Shown: positions 1 to 5,202 of the stretch, piece by piece
How positions within the stretch are numbered: the stretch's first letter is position 1
Layout: every line of letters begins with the position of its first letter
Assembly (NCBI GenBank): GCA_903871865.1
Contig: CAIQIL010000608.1
Coordinates: forward strand, 1 to 5,202
Source of the DNA: an uncultured Burkholderiales bacterium
Lineage (GTDB): Bacteria; Pseudomonadota; Gammaproteobacteria; Burkholderiales; Burkholderiaceae_C
DNA length: 5,202 bases
Direction of reading: 5' to 3'
Position numbers and translations under genes: made by a program
Notes under the pieces: model-generated
What the model saw: only the letters and a program-made list of their open reading frames with translations
The model's database searches: none
Told to the model about the DNA's origin: nothing

Positions 1-217
1 CTCGGCATCGGCGCAGTTCTTCATCAACGCCACCAACAACGACTTCCTGAACTACAAGGCCGAGACCGCCCAGGGCTGGGGCTATGCCGTGTTCGGCAAG
101 GTCGTTGCGGGCACCGAAGTGGTCGATGCCATCGAGAAGGTCAAGACCGGCCGCAAGGGCTTCCACGACGACGTGCCGCTGGAAGACGTGCTCATCACCA
201 AGGCCACCGAGGTCTGA
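1..217 (+). CDS. ppiB: Peptidyl-prolyl cis-trans isomerase, cyclophilin type (C-terminal part, cut by window edge)
   Basis: Cyclophilins catalyse cis-trans isomerisation of peptide bonds before proline and assist protein folding. Reading from base 2, 71 codons run to a TGA at 215-217; base 1 belongs to a codon that starts outside. The visible part carries the cyclophilin core motif [15 protein letters not shown], then [11 protein letters not shown], and the end [14 protein letters not shown], which closely matches the end of E. coli PpiB (GRSGMHQDVPKEDV). The N-terminal half, including the catalytic arginine, is missing, so completeness and the absence of a signal peptide cannot be checked. 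Assignment to the cytosolic PpiB rather than the periplasmic PpiA rests on this C-terminal similarity and on the following lpxH gene, which is also next to ppiB in E. coli. The stop overlaps the lpxH ATG by one base (TGATG), suggesting co-transcription and coupled translation. The cyclophilin call is very secure; the paralogue is slightly less so. Confidence 0.93.
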   Translation, partial: SASAQFFINATNNDFLNYKAETAQGWGYAVFGKVVAGTEVVDAIEKVKTGRKGFHDDVPLEDVLITKATEV

Positions 218-1008
218 TGGCGGCAGACGTTCTGGGGAAACCTGCTTTCCCCGGCGCCCGCACGATGACTGCACCGCCCTCGTGGCGGTGCATTGACTTC
301 ATCTCGGACATCCACCTGCACGACGGCCTGCCGCACACCATGGCGGCACTGCAGCGTTACCTGTCCTCGACCACCGCAGACGCCATCTTCGTGCTGGGCG
401 ATTTGTTCGAAGCCTGGGTGGGCGACGACATGCGCACCGAGCCCTTCGAGGCCGACTGCCTGCGCATGCTGCGTGAAGCCGCTCAAGCGCGCCCGCTGCT
501 CATCATGGTGGGCAACCGCGATTTCCTGCTGGGCCAGGCCTTCATGGACGATGGTGGTGCCACCGCCCTGCTCGACCCCACCGTGCTGGCCGCTTTCGGG
601 CAACGCGCCCTGCTGGTCCACGGGGACGAACTCTGCCTGGCCGACACCGACTACCTGCGCTTCCGCGCCCAGGTCCGCCAGCCTGCGTGGCAACAAGCCT
701 TCCTGGCACACCCATTGGCCACACGCTTGGCACAGGCCCGCCAAATGCGCGCTGCCAGCCAACTGCACCAGCAAGCCCAGGCCATTGCCATAGGCTATGC
801 CGATGTCGATGAGGACTGCGCACGCGACTGGATGCAAGCCGCGCAAGCCGAACTGCTCATCCACGGCCACACGCACCGGCCAGCGTCCGAGGCCTTCGGC
901 GGCGGCACACGGCATGTGCTGAGCGACTGGGACCTCGACCACGGCCAGCCCCGCGCCCAGGTGCTGCGCTGGCAAGCCGACGGTTTCAGCCGCATCGAGC
1001 TTCGTTGA
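217..1008 (+). CDS. lpxH: UDP-2,3-diacylglucosamine diphosphatase (lipid A biosynthesis)
   Basis: LpxH hydrolyses UDP-2,3-diacylglucosamine to lipid X and UMP, the fourth step of lipid A synthesis, as a peripheral protein at the inner membrane. All metallophosphoesterase motifs that bind the Mn pair are present, numbered from the ATG at 217: D31 and H33 (SDIHL), D62 (GDLFEAWVGDD), N100 (GNRDF), H135 (HGDELC), and H216 and H218 (HGHTHRP). They align with E. coli D8, H10, D41, N79, H114, H195 and H197. GDLFEAW and the HGHTHRP end are typical of LpxH rather than of generic phosphoesterases. Length is 263 residues against 240 in E. coli; most of the excess is N-terminal. The ATG at 217 overlaps the ppiB stop and has GAGG at 209-212. 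A second in-frame ATG at 265 would give 247 residues, starting nine residues before the conserved CIDFISDIHL, but has no clear ribosome binding site. The start is therefore uncertain; the function is not. Confidence 0.95.
   Translation: MAADVLGKPAFPGARTMTAPPSWRCIDFISDIHLHDGLPHTMAALQRYLSSTTADAIFVLGDLFEAWVGDDMRTEPFEADCLRMLREAAQARPLLIMVGNRDFLLGQAFMDDGGATALLDPTVLAAFGQRALLVHGDELCLADTDYLRFRAQVRQPAWQQAFLAHPLATRLAQARQMRAASQLHQQAQAIAIGYADVDEDCARDWMQAAQAELLIHGHTHRPASEAFGGGTRHVLSDWDLDHGQPRAQVLRWQADGFSRIELR
232..254 (+). promoter_or_regulatory. Hairpin between the two candidate lpxH starts
   Basis: GGGGAAA at 234-240 and TTTCCCC at 246-252 form a perfect 7-bp stem with a 5-base loop (CCTGC). A wobble pair (233-253) and a C-G pair (232-254) extend it to about 9 bp. 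It lies 17 bases after the A of the first lpxH ATG (217) and ends 10 bases before the second ATG (265). If 217 is used, the hairpin is inside codons; if 265 is used, it is in the intercistronic leader. There is no T-run after it, so it is not a typical terminator. A role in translation control or mRNA processing is inference only. Confidence 0.4.
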
Positions 1009-1024
1009 AGCGCATTGCCCATAA

Positions 1025-1051
1025 AAAAGGCCCGCTGCGTGCGGGCCTTTT
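1025..1051. terminator. Bidirectional intrinsic terminator between lpxH and clpA
   Basis: A GC-rich stem GGCCCGC (1029-1035), loop TGCGT (1036-1040) and GCGGGCC (1041-1047) is flanked by AAAA (1025-1028) and TTTT (1048-1051), which extend the pairing. Read on the plus strand it ends lpxH, whose stop is at 1006-1008. Read on the minus strand it is followed by six T (opposite A 1023-1028) and ends clpA, whose stop is at 1078-1080. It fills most of the 69-bp gap between the two convergent genes. Confidence 0.92.
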
Positions 1052-1077
1052 GCTTGACGAGGAAACCCCCGTGCCAA

Positions 1078-3396
1078 TCACTCGGCCGTGGCCGCCTCTG
1101 GCTTGGTCTTGTCGCTCTTCTTGTTCGGCTGGATGTCCAGCTTCACCTCGGGCTCGCCCTTGTCGTTGTCCACCACGTCCACCGTCAGGCGACCGCCATC
1201 GACCAGGCTGCCAAACAGCAACTCGTCGGCCAAGGCCTTGCGGATGGTGTCCTGGATCAGGCGCTGCATCGGGCGCGCGCCCATGAGCGGATCGAAGCCA
1301 CGCTTGCCCAGGTGACGGCGCAGGGCGTCCGTGAACGTGACCTCCACCTTCTTCTCGGCGAGCTGACCTTCCAGCTGCAGCAGGAACTTGTCCACCACGC
1401 GCAGGATGACCTCTTCGTCCAGCGGCTTGAAGCCAACGATGGCGTCCAGCCGGTTGCGGAACTCCGGCGTGAACAGGCGCTTGATGTCGGCCATCTCGTC
1501 GCCCAGCTCGCGCGGGTTGGTGAAACCGATGGTCGCCTTCTGCAGCGTCTCCGCACCCGCGTTCGTGGTCATGATGATGAGCACGTTGCGGAAATCGGCC
1601 TTGCGACCGTTGTTGTCCGTCAGCGTGCCATGGTCCATGACCTGCAGCAGGATGTTGAAGACGTCCGGGTGGGCTTTCTCGATTTCGTCAAGCAGCAGCA
1701 CGGCATGCGGCTTCTTCGACACAGCCTCGGTCAGCAGACCGCCTTGGTCGAAGCCCACATAGCCCGGAGGCGCACCGATCAGGCGACTGACCGCGTGGCG
1801 CTCCATGTACTCCGACATGTCGAAGCGGATCAGCTCGATGCCCAGGATGTAGGCCAACTGCTTGGCGACTTCGGTCTTGCCCACACCGGTGGGACCGCTG
1901 AACAGGAAGGAACCGATCGGCTTGTCCGGCTTGCCCAGGCCCGAACGCGCCATCTTGATGGCCGAGGCCAGTGCATCGATGGCGTTGTCTTGCCCGAACA
2001 CCACGCTCTTGAGATCGCGGTCAAGCGTCTTGAGCTTGCTGCGGTCGTCGTTGGACACGCTGGTCGAAGGCACCCGCGCGATCTTGGCCACGATCTCTTC
2101 GACCTCGGCCCGCGTGATGGTCTTCTTCTGCTTGCTCTTGGGCAGGATGCGTTGCGCGGCACCGGCCTCATCGATCACGTCGATGGCCTTGTCAGGCAGG
2201 TGGCGGTCGTTGATGAACTTCGCCGAGAGCTCGGCCGCGGCCTGCAAAGCGCCCAGCGCGTACTTCACGCTGTGGTGCTCTTCGAAGCGCGACTTCAGGC
2301 CCTTCAGGATCTCGATGGTCTGCTCGACCGAGGGCTCGGCCACTTCGACCTTCTGGAAGCGACGCGACAGGGCCGCGTCCTTCTCGAAGATGCCGCGGTA
2401 CTCGGTGAAGGTGGTCGCACCGATGCACTTGAGCTGGCCCGAGCTCAGCGCAGGCTTGAGCAGGTTGGACGCGTCCAGCGTGCCGCCCGACGCCGCACCG
2501 GCCCCGATCAGCGTGTGGATCTCGTCGATGAACAGCACGGCGCCCGGCTGATCCTTGAGCTGCTTGATGACGGCCTTCAGGCGCTGCTCGAAGTCACCGC
2601 GGTACTTGGTGCCGGCCAGCAATGCGCCCATGTCGAGGGCAAACACCTCGGCGTCGGCCAGCACGTCGGGCACGTCCTTTTGCGTGATGCGCCAGGCCAG
2701 ACCTTCGGCAATGGCGGTCTTGCCCACGCCAGCCTCACCCACCAGCAGCGGGTTGTTCTTGCGGCGGCGGCACAGCACCTGGATGACGCGCTCGACCTCG
2801 GTGTCCCGACCGATGAGCGGGTCGATCTTGCCCTCGCGTGCCATCTGGTTGAGGTTCTGGGTGTACTGCTCCAGCGGCGAGGCCTTGCCTTCGGCCTCTT
2901 CCTTCTCGGGCTCGATCTGCCCTTGCTCGGACGACTGCTTGCTCGCCTCGGGCGGGTCGGCCTTGCGGATGCCGTGCGCGATGAAATTCACCACGTCCAG
3001 GCGGGTCACACCCTGCTGGTGCAGGTAGTACACCGCGTGCGAATCCTTCTCGCCAAAGATGGCCACCAGCACGTTGGCACCGGTGACTTCCTTCTTGCCG
3101 CTGCCAGACGACTGCACGTGCATGATCGCGCGCTGGATGACGCGCTGGAAGCCCAGCGTGGGCTGGGTGTCCACCTCGTCGGTGCCCCCCACGGTCGGCG
3201 TGTTGTCACGCACGAACTGGTCAAGGTTCTTGCGCAGCTCGTCCAGGTTTGCAGCACAGGCCTTCAGCACCTCGGAAGCAGAGGGGTTGTCGATCAGGGC
3301 CAGCAGCAAGTGTTCCACGGTGATGAACTCGTGGCGTTGCTGACGGGCCTCGACGAAGGCCATGTGCAGACTCACTTCCAATTCTTGCGCAATCAT
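1078..3396 (-). CDS. clpA: ATP-dependent Clp protease ATP-binding subunit ClpA
   Basis: ClpA is the hexameric AAA+ unfoldase that threads substrates into the ClpP peptidase. The 772-residue product (758 in E. coli) has the full family layout. The N domain (about 1-142, the ClpS docking site) is followed by a charged linker (about 143-172). AAA module 1 has Walker A GEAGVGKT (220-227), pore loop KYRGDFE (264-270), Walker B with D291-E292, and arginines R345-R346. AAA module 2 has Walker A GPTGVGKT (501-508), pore loop GYVG (545-548), Walker B D570-E571, sensor N612 and sensor-2 GARP (706-709). The ClpP-binding loop reads IGF (623-625) instead of the IGL of E. coli ClpA. The last roughly 30 residues are a charged, lysine-rich tail. 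The start at 3396 was chosen because [10 protein letters not shown] begins the N domain, GGAG lies five bases upstream (3402-3405), and ATGA overlaps the clpS stop by four bases, implying translational coupling. An in-frame extension further upstream lies inside clpS and is rejected. Confidence 0.98.
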   Translation of the reverse strand: MIAQELEVSLHMAFVEARQQRHEFITVEHLLLALIDNPSASEVLKACAANLDELRKNLDQFVRDNTPTVGGTDEVDTQPTLGFQRVIQRAIMHVQSSGSGKKEVTGANVLVAIFGEKDSHAVYYLHQQGVTRLDVVNFIAHGIRKADPPEASKQSSEQGQIEPEKEEAEGKASPLEQYTQNLNQMAREGKIDPLIGRDTEVERVIQVLCRRRKNNPLLVGEAGVGKTAIAEGLAWRITQKDVPDVLADAEVFALDMGALLAGTKYRGDFEQRLKAVIKQLKDQPGAVLFIDEIHTLIGAGAASGGTLDASNLLKPALSSGQLKCIGATTFTEYRGIFEKDAALSRRFQKVEVAEPSVEQTIEILKGLKSRFEEHHSVKYALGALQAAAELSAKFINDRHLPDKAIDVIDEAGAAQRILPKSKQKKTITRAEVEEIVAKIARVPSTSVSNDDRSKLKTLDRDLKSVVFGQDNAIDALASAIKMARSGLGKPDKPIGSFLFSGPTGVGKTEVAKQLAYILGIELIRFDMSEYMERHAVSRLIGAPPGYVGFDQGGLLTEAVSKKPHAVLLLDEIEKAHPDVFNILLQVMDHGTLTDNNGRKADFRNVLIIMTTNAGAETLQKATIGFTNPRELGDEMADIKRLFTPEFRNRLDAIVGFKPLDEEVILRVVDKFLLQLEGQLAEKKVEVTFTDALRRHLGKRGFDPLMGARPMQRLIQDTIRKALADELLFGSLVDGGRLTVDVVDNDKGEPEVKLDIQPNKKSDKTKPEAATAE

Positions 3397-3746
3397 GCGG
3401 TCTCCAGAATGCACTGCAGGGGGTGCCCGGCTTGGCGGGCGGCGGCAAGAACGAGTTCGACCTTCGTGGCCGCGACGTCTTTGGTGTAGACCCCGCACAC
3501 ACCACGGCCTTCGTGGTGGATTTTCAGCATGATTTGCGTGGCCGAATCGATGTCGTGTCGGAAATGCTCCTGCAGGACAAACACGACAAACTCCATCGGC
3601 GTGAAATCGTCATTCAGCATGACGACTTGGTAAAGCCTTGGCGGCTCCAGGGCCAACTCTTCCTTCTCGGCCACAACGGATCCCTGCCCGTCTTCGGCAG
3701 GGCCGCCAGGCAAAGCCGACAGCTGGTGTTGCAAGGGTCTGATCAT
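3393..3746 (-). CDS. clpS: ATP-dependent Clp protease adaptor ClpS
   Basis: ClpS binds proteins with large hydrophobic N-terminal residues (N-degrons) and delivers them to ClpA. The 117-residue protein (106 in E. coli) has a variable N-terminal arm (about 1-34), which in this family helps hand substrates to ClpA, followed by the folded core. The binding-pocket residues are visible: N45, D46 and D47 in [10 protein letters not shown], gatekeeper M51, and H77 in MLKIHHEG, aligning with E. coli N34, D35, D36, M40 and H66. [16 protein letters not shown] and the end HPLQCILE are also typical. It is the first gene of a clpS-clpA operon and shares the bases ATGA with clpA. The ATG at 3746 gives the length usual for this group, but there is no good ribosome binding site before it. 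A GTG at codon 25 (3674-3672), preceded by AGGG, is an alternative giving 93 residues. Identity is secure; the exact start is less so. Confidence 0.96.
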   Translation of the reverse strand: MIRPLQHQLSALPGGPAEDGQGSVVAEKEELALEPPRLYQVVMLNDDFTPMEFVVFVLQEHFRHDIDSATQIMLKIHHEGRGVCGVYTKDVAATKVELVLAAARQAGHPLQCILETA

Positions 3747-3752
3747 GGATCG

Positions 3753-3758
3753 ATTCTA
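3753..3758 (-). promoter_or_regulatory. Putative -10 element of clpS, placed for a leaderless or very short leader
   Basis: On the minus strand TAGAAT (3758 to 3753) matches the TATAAT consensus at five of six positions. Six bases (CGATCC) separate it from the clpS ATG at 3746, so transcription starting seven bases after the element would begin at the A of the start codon. No convincing -35 box is seen 16-18 bases upstream (the 17-base position reads ACACAT), and no Shine-Dalgarno sequence precedes the ATG. The element may be fortuitous. It would also be compatible with the downstream GTG start of clpS. Confidence 0.33.
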
Positions 3759-3864
3759 AGAGAGGCGCCTTGCTCATGTGTTGGCATCTTGGGGTCTCCC
3801 GACATTCTTCAAGGTCAGGAAATTCACGGTGGCAGACGGACTATTCCGGGGACCAGCGCCAGGC

Positions 3865-3878
3865 CTTGCGCGCGCAAG
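3865..3878. repeat. Perfect 14-bp palindrome CTTGCGCGCGCAAG
   Basis: The two halves CTTGCGC and GCGCAAG are exact reverse complements with no spacer. It sits about 120 bp upstream of the clpS ATG and about 285 bp upstream of the cspD ATG. The symmetry would suit a dimeric regulator, but I do not recognise it as the operator of a known one, and alternating GC sequence in a GC-rich genome makes chance palindromes more likely. Confidence 0.5.
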
Positions 3879-3926
3879 CAGCGCACACACATTACTTTGC
3901 AAAAATCCTCCGACGTCACCGCCGCA

Positions 3927-3948
3927 GCATGGTCAGGACAAACCATGC
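3927..3948. repeat. Spaced inverted repeat GCATGGT-8-ACCATGC
   Basis: GCATGGT (3927-3933) and ACCATGC (3942-3948) are exact inverted copies separated by eight bases (CAGGACAA). The centre-to-centre distance of 15 bases and the mixed base composition resemble a dimeric operator; as RNA it would form a 7-bp hairpin. There is no T-run after it on the plus strand, so it is not an intrinsic terminator in that direction. No regulator is encoded nearby. Confidence 0.45.
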
Positions 3949-4003
3949 ATTCCAGCAGCCAGATCCGTGCCAAAACCGCCACTTCCATCAAGCCAGATCA
4001 AGC

Positions 4004-4021
4004 TTGCACGCGATTGCACGC
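4004..4021 (+). repeat. Tandem near-repeat TTGCACGC at 10-base spacing
   Basis: TTGCACGC occurs at 4004-4011 and again at 4014-4021, a spacing of one helical turn, with the linking bases GA. The inner TGCACGC recurs at 4078-4084, about 20 bases before the -35 box of the cspD promoter. Copies on the same face of the helix would suit a regulator bound side by side, but the pattern is short and could be chance. Confidence 0.35.
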
Positions 4022-4105
4022 TGGCGCGATCGGAATCTCGCGTAGGCACTCAGCAGAACGAAACATTTGTGTACAAGTGCACGCGTGTCGGCCATCCAAC
4101 GCGGC

Positions 4106-4134
4106 TTGACAGCCCACATTGCCGGACACAGAAT
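4106..4134 (+). promoter_or_regulatory. Sigma70-type promoter of cspD
   Basis: A consensus -35 box TTGACA (4106-4111) is followed after exactly 17 bases by CAGAAT (4129-4134), which matches TATAAT at four of six positions including the last three. Transcription would start near 4141, leaving a leader of only about 20 bases before the cspD ATG. This is the only promoter in the intergenic region with both boxes recognisable. Confidence 0.65.
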
Positions 4135-4148
4135 GCGGACAAATTAAC

Positions 4149-4154
4149 AGGAGG
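4149..4154 (+). promoter_or_regulatory. Strong Shine-Dalgarno site of cspD
   Basis: AGGAGG, the full consensus, lies six bases before the ATG at 4161. It fixes the start and rules out an in-frame TTG at 4119, which would fall within the promoter spacer. Confidence 0.93.
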
Positions 4155-4160
4155 GACAGC

Positions 4161-4484
4161 ATGGCCACCGGCACTGTCAAATGGTTCAACGACGCCAAAG
4201 GGTTTGGCTTCATCGAACCCGATCAAGGCGGGGGCGATGTCTTCGCCCATTTCTCGGCCATCCAGATGGATGGCTTTCGCACACTCAAGCAAGGCTCCAA
4301 GGTTCGCTATGAACTCGTCGCAGGCCCCAAAGGCATGCTGGCGCAGAACATCCAGCCCGTGGACGCCGACGCGCAAGGCGAGCACAGCGCACTCGGCAAC
4401 ATCGGCGATGCCAGCGACATGGGTGACCTGAGCGACCTGCACTACCGCGATGTCTCCGGCACAGGCCAGCGATTGCCGCACTGA
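4161..4484 (+). CDS. cspD: Cold-shock domain protein, CspD-like, with an extended C-terminal tail
   Basis: Cold-shock domain proteins bind single-stranded nucleic acid; E. coli CspD inhibits DNA replication and accumulates in stationary phase. Residues 1-67 are a complete cold-shock domain: GTVKWFND (4-11), RNP1 KGFGFI (13-18), RNP2 VFAHF (27-31), and [12 protein letters not shown] at the end. [10 protein letters not shown] (34-43) closely resembles IQMDGYRTLK of E. coli CspD. Its divergent position next to clpS-clpA is also that of cspD in E. coli, so CspD-like is preferred over CspA. The protein has 107 residues, whereas family members usually have about 67-75. The extra 40 residues (68-107) are rich in Asp and Gly and hydrophilic, with no motif I recognise. 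Of the last 41 codons, 34 end in G or C, which fits genuine coding rather than a recent frameshift. The gene has its own promoter, a consensus ribosome binding site and a terminator, so it is probably monocistronic. Whether it acts like E. coli CspD is inference. Confidence 0.93.
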   Translation: MATGTVKWFNDAKGFGFIEPDQGGGDVFAHFSAIQMDGFRTLKQGSKVRYELVAGPKGMLAQNIQPVDADAQGEHSALGNIGDASDMGDLSDLHYRDVSGTGQRLPH

Positions 4485-4523
4485 AGCCTTGGGTCTGGCT
4501 TCGCGCCCGGCAAAGCCCCAAGC

Positions 4524-4550
4524 AAAAGCCCGCCATTGGCGGGCTTTTTT
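4524..4550. terminator. Intrinsic terminator after cspD, probably also serving icd
   Basis: GCCCGCC (4528-4534), loop ATT, and GGCGGGC (4538-4544) form a 7-bp GC stem followed by six T (4545-4550) on the plus strand, 39 bases after the cspD stop. AAAA at 4524-4527 can pair with the first T residues and gives four T after the stem on the minus strand. It could therefore also end icd, whose stop is at 4624-4626. Terminator function is strong for cspD and moderate for icd. Confidence 0.92.
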
Positions 4551-4623
4551 GTGAGCGCATTCTGCGGCCTCAGACAGGGTCAGCAGCGGGACCGAACATG
4601 CCAGCCCCATGCTCACCCCTGCA

Positions 4624-5202
4624 TCACATCTGGTCGATCATGACCTGACCGAAACCGGAGCACGACACCTGGGTGGCGCCATCCATCAGGCGGGCGAAGT
4701 CATAGGTGACCTTCTTGCTCTGGATGGCCTTGTTCATCGCGGTGATGACCAGGTCAGCCGCCTCGGTCCAGCCCATGTGGCGCAGCATCATTTCGGCCGA
4801 CAGGATCTCGGAACCGGGGTTCACGTAGTCCTTGCCAGCGTACTTCGGTGCGGTGCCGTGGGTGGCTTCGAACATGGCCACGCTGTCGGACAGGTTGGCG
4901 CCGGGCGCGATGCCGATGCCACCGACCTGAGCGGCCAGCGCGTCAGAGATGTAGTCGCCGTTGAGGTTCAGCGTGGCGATCACGCTGTACTCGGCAGGAC
5001 GCAACAGGATCTGCTGCAGGAAGGCGTCGGCGATGGCGTCCTTGACGATGATGTCCTTGCCCGTCTTCGGGTTCTTGAACTTGCACCACGGGCCGCCGTC
5101 GATCAGCTCGGCACCGAACTCGCTTTGCGCCAGGCCATAGCCCCAGTCGCGGAAGCCGCCTTCGGTGTACTTCATGATGTTGCCCTTGTGCACGATGGTC
5201 AC
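4624..5202 (-). CDS. icd: NADP-dependent isocitrate dehydrogenase (C-terminal part, cut by window edge)
   Basis: Icd converts isocitrate and NADP to 2-oxoglutarate, CO2 and NADPH in the citric acid cycle. The 192 visible codons run without gap to a TGA at 4626-4624 and align with the end of the 416-residue E. coli enzyme at a constant offset of 224. Catalytic and metal residues K6 (E. coli K230), D59 (D283), D83 (D307) and D87 (D311) are present. The coenzyme site reads H115-GTAP, K120, Y121, V127, N128, then Y167 and R171, equal to E. coli H339, K344, Y345, V351, N352, Y391 and R395. The K-Y and Y-R pairs mark NADP rather than NAD specificity. The first visible codon (GTG at 5202-5200) is internal, not a start; the N-terminal half, with the phosphorylatable serine loop, and the promoter lie outside the window. 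It converges on cspD, with 139 bp between the two stops. Confidence 0.97.
   Translation of the reverse strand: MTIVHKGNIMKYTEGGFRDWGYGLAQSEFGAELIDGGPWCKFKNPKTGKDIIVKDAIADAFLQQILLRPAEYSVIATLNLNGDYISDALAAQVGGIGIAPGANLSDSVAMFEATHGTAPKYAGKDYVNPGSEILSAEMMLRHMGWTEAADLVITAMNKAIQSKKVTYDFARLMDGATQVSCSGFGQVMIDQM

Larger units (their letters stand above)
3747..4160. other. Divergent intergenic region between clpS and cspD
   Basis: This 414-bp stretch separates the diverging clpS and cspD starts. I see no convincing protein gene, tRNA or transposon remnant; short open frames crossing it lack ribosome binding sites and recognisable motifs. It holds a -10-like element next to clpS (3753-3758), a perfect palindrome (3865-3878), a spaced inverted repeat (3927-3948), a 10-base tandem near-repeat (4004-4021) and the cspD promoter (4106-4134). 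It is long for two small housekeeping promoters, so regulatory sites or a small RNA are possible, but neither is shown by the sequence. Confidence 0.6.

Noticed and set aside
82..1077. A long open minus-strand frame across lpxH and the end of ppiB.
   Set aside because: It is in codon register with lpxH and explained by the same codon bias; it runs into the terminator hairpin and has no recognisable domain.
1015..3489. An open plus-strand frame of more than 800 codons lying antisense across the whole of clpA.
   Set aside because: It is aligned codon for codon with clpA, so stops there would need the clpA codons TTA, CTA or TCA, which are rare in a GC-rich genome. Its translation shows no recognisable domain, while the clpA strand has every AAA+ motif.
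3397..3498. An upstream in-frame extension of clpA.
   Set aside because: It lies in clpS coding sequence, reads as arginine-rich low-quality protein, and the ATG at 3396 has both a ribosome binding site and alignment to the start of the ClpA N domain.
3770..4109. Plus-strand open frames of up to about 90 codons in the clpS/cspD intergenic region.
   Set aside because: They lack ribosome binding sites and show arginine-, serine- and histidine-rich translations typical of non-coding GC-rich DNA.
4119..4160. A longer cspD start at TTG 4119.
   Set aside because: It would lie between the -35 and -10 boxes of the predicted promoter, and AGGAGG correctly precedes the ATG at 4161, where the cold-shock domain begins.
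3998..4213. A minus-strand frame of 71 codons whose translation looks like a signal peptide followed by a cysteine-containing protein.
   Set aside because: It overlaps the cspD promoter, ribosome binding site and first codons in antisense. The hydrophobic run is largely the complement of those elements, and there is no supporting start signal.
4488..4522. Inverted CTTGGG/CCCAAG with a nested GGCTT/AAGCC just before the cspD terminator.
   Set aside because: The pairing is short and interrupted; it may add structure upstream of the terminator but is not supportable as a separate element.
4551..4616. Inverted GTGAGC/GCTCAC flanking the gap between the cspD terminator and the icd stop.
   Set aside because: It is only six paired bases over a distance of about 55 bases, so chance is the simplest explanation.

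Overview
The window is GC-rich, and its coding regions strongly favour G or C at the third codon position. Gene content, order and protein sequence suggest a betaproteobacterium of the order Burkholderiales; the genus cannot be fixed from this sequence alone. It is a housekeeping chromosomal segment. I see no insertion sequence, prophage, CRISPR array, toxin-antitoxin pair, tRNA or rRNA, and no convincing previously undescribed system.

Layout, left to right. (1) Positions 1-217 (+) hold the C-terminal part of a cytosolic cyclophilin-type prolyl isomerase (ppiB). It overlaps by one base the start of lpxH (217-1008, +), a lipid A biosynthesis hydrolase. (2) A symmetric hairpin at 1025-1051 with T-runs on both strands can terminate both the ppiB-lpxH transcript and the oncoming clpA transcript. 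(3) On the minus strand, clpS (3746 to 3393) and clpA (3396 to 1078) form a tight operon joined by a 4-base ATGA overlap. They encode the N-degron adaptor and the AAA+ unfoldase that feeds the ClpP protease. (4) A 414-bp divergent intergenic region (3747-4160) contains two clear inverted repeats, a short tandem repeat, a minus-strand -10-like element directly against the clpS start, and a good sigma70-type promoter for the next gene. (5) A cspD-like cold-shock-domain gene (4161-4484, +) carries an unusual tail of about 40 residues and ends at an intrinsic terminator (4524-4550). (6) Positions 5202 to 4624 (-) hold the C-terminal 192 codons of NADP-dependent isocitrate dehydrogenase (icd), which runs off the right edge.

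How the genes fit together. ClpS hands proteins with destabilising N-termini to ClpA for unfolding and degradation. A cspD gene divergent from clpS-clpA is also the arrangement in Escherichia coli, so this neighbourhood is old and supports calling the cold-shock gene cspD-like. The ppiB-lpxH pair is likewise adjacent in E. coli. The points most worth a second look are the CspD tail, the possible leaderless start of clpS, the structured divergent promoter region, and a hairpin sitting exactly where the lpxH start codon is ambiguous.
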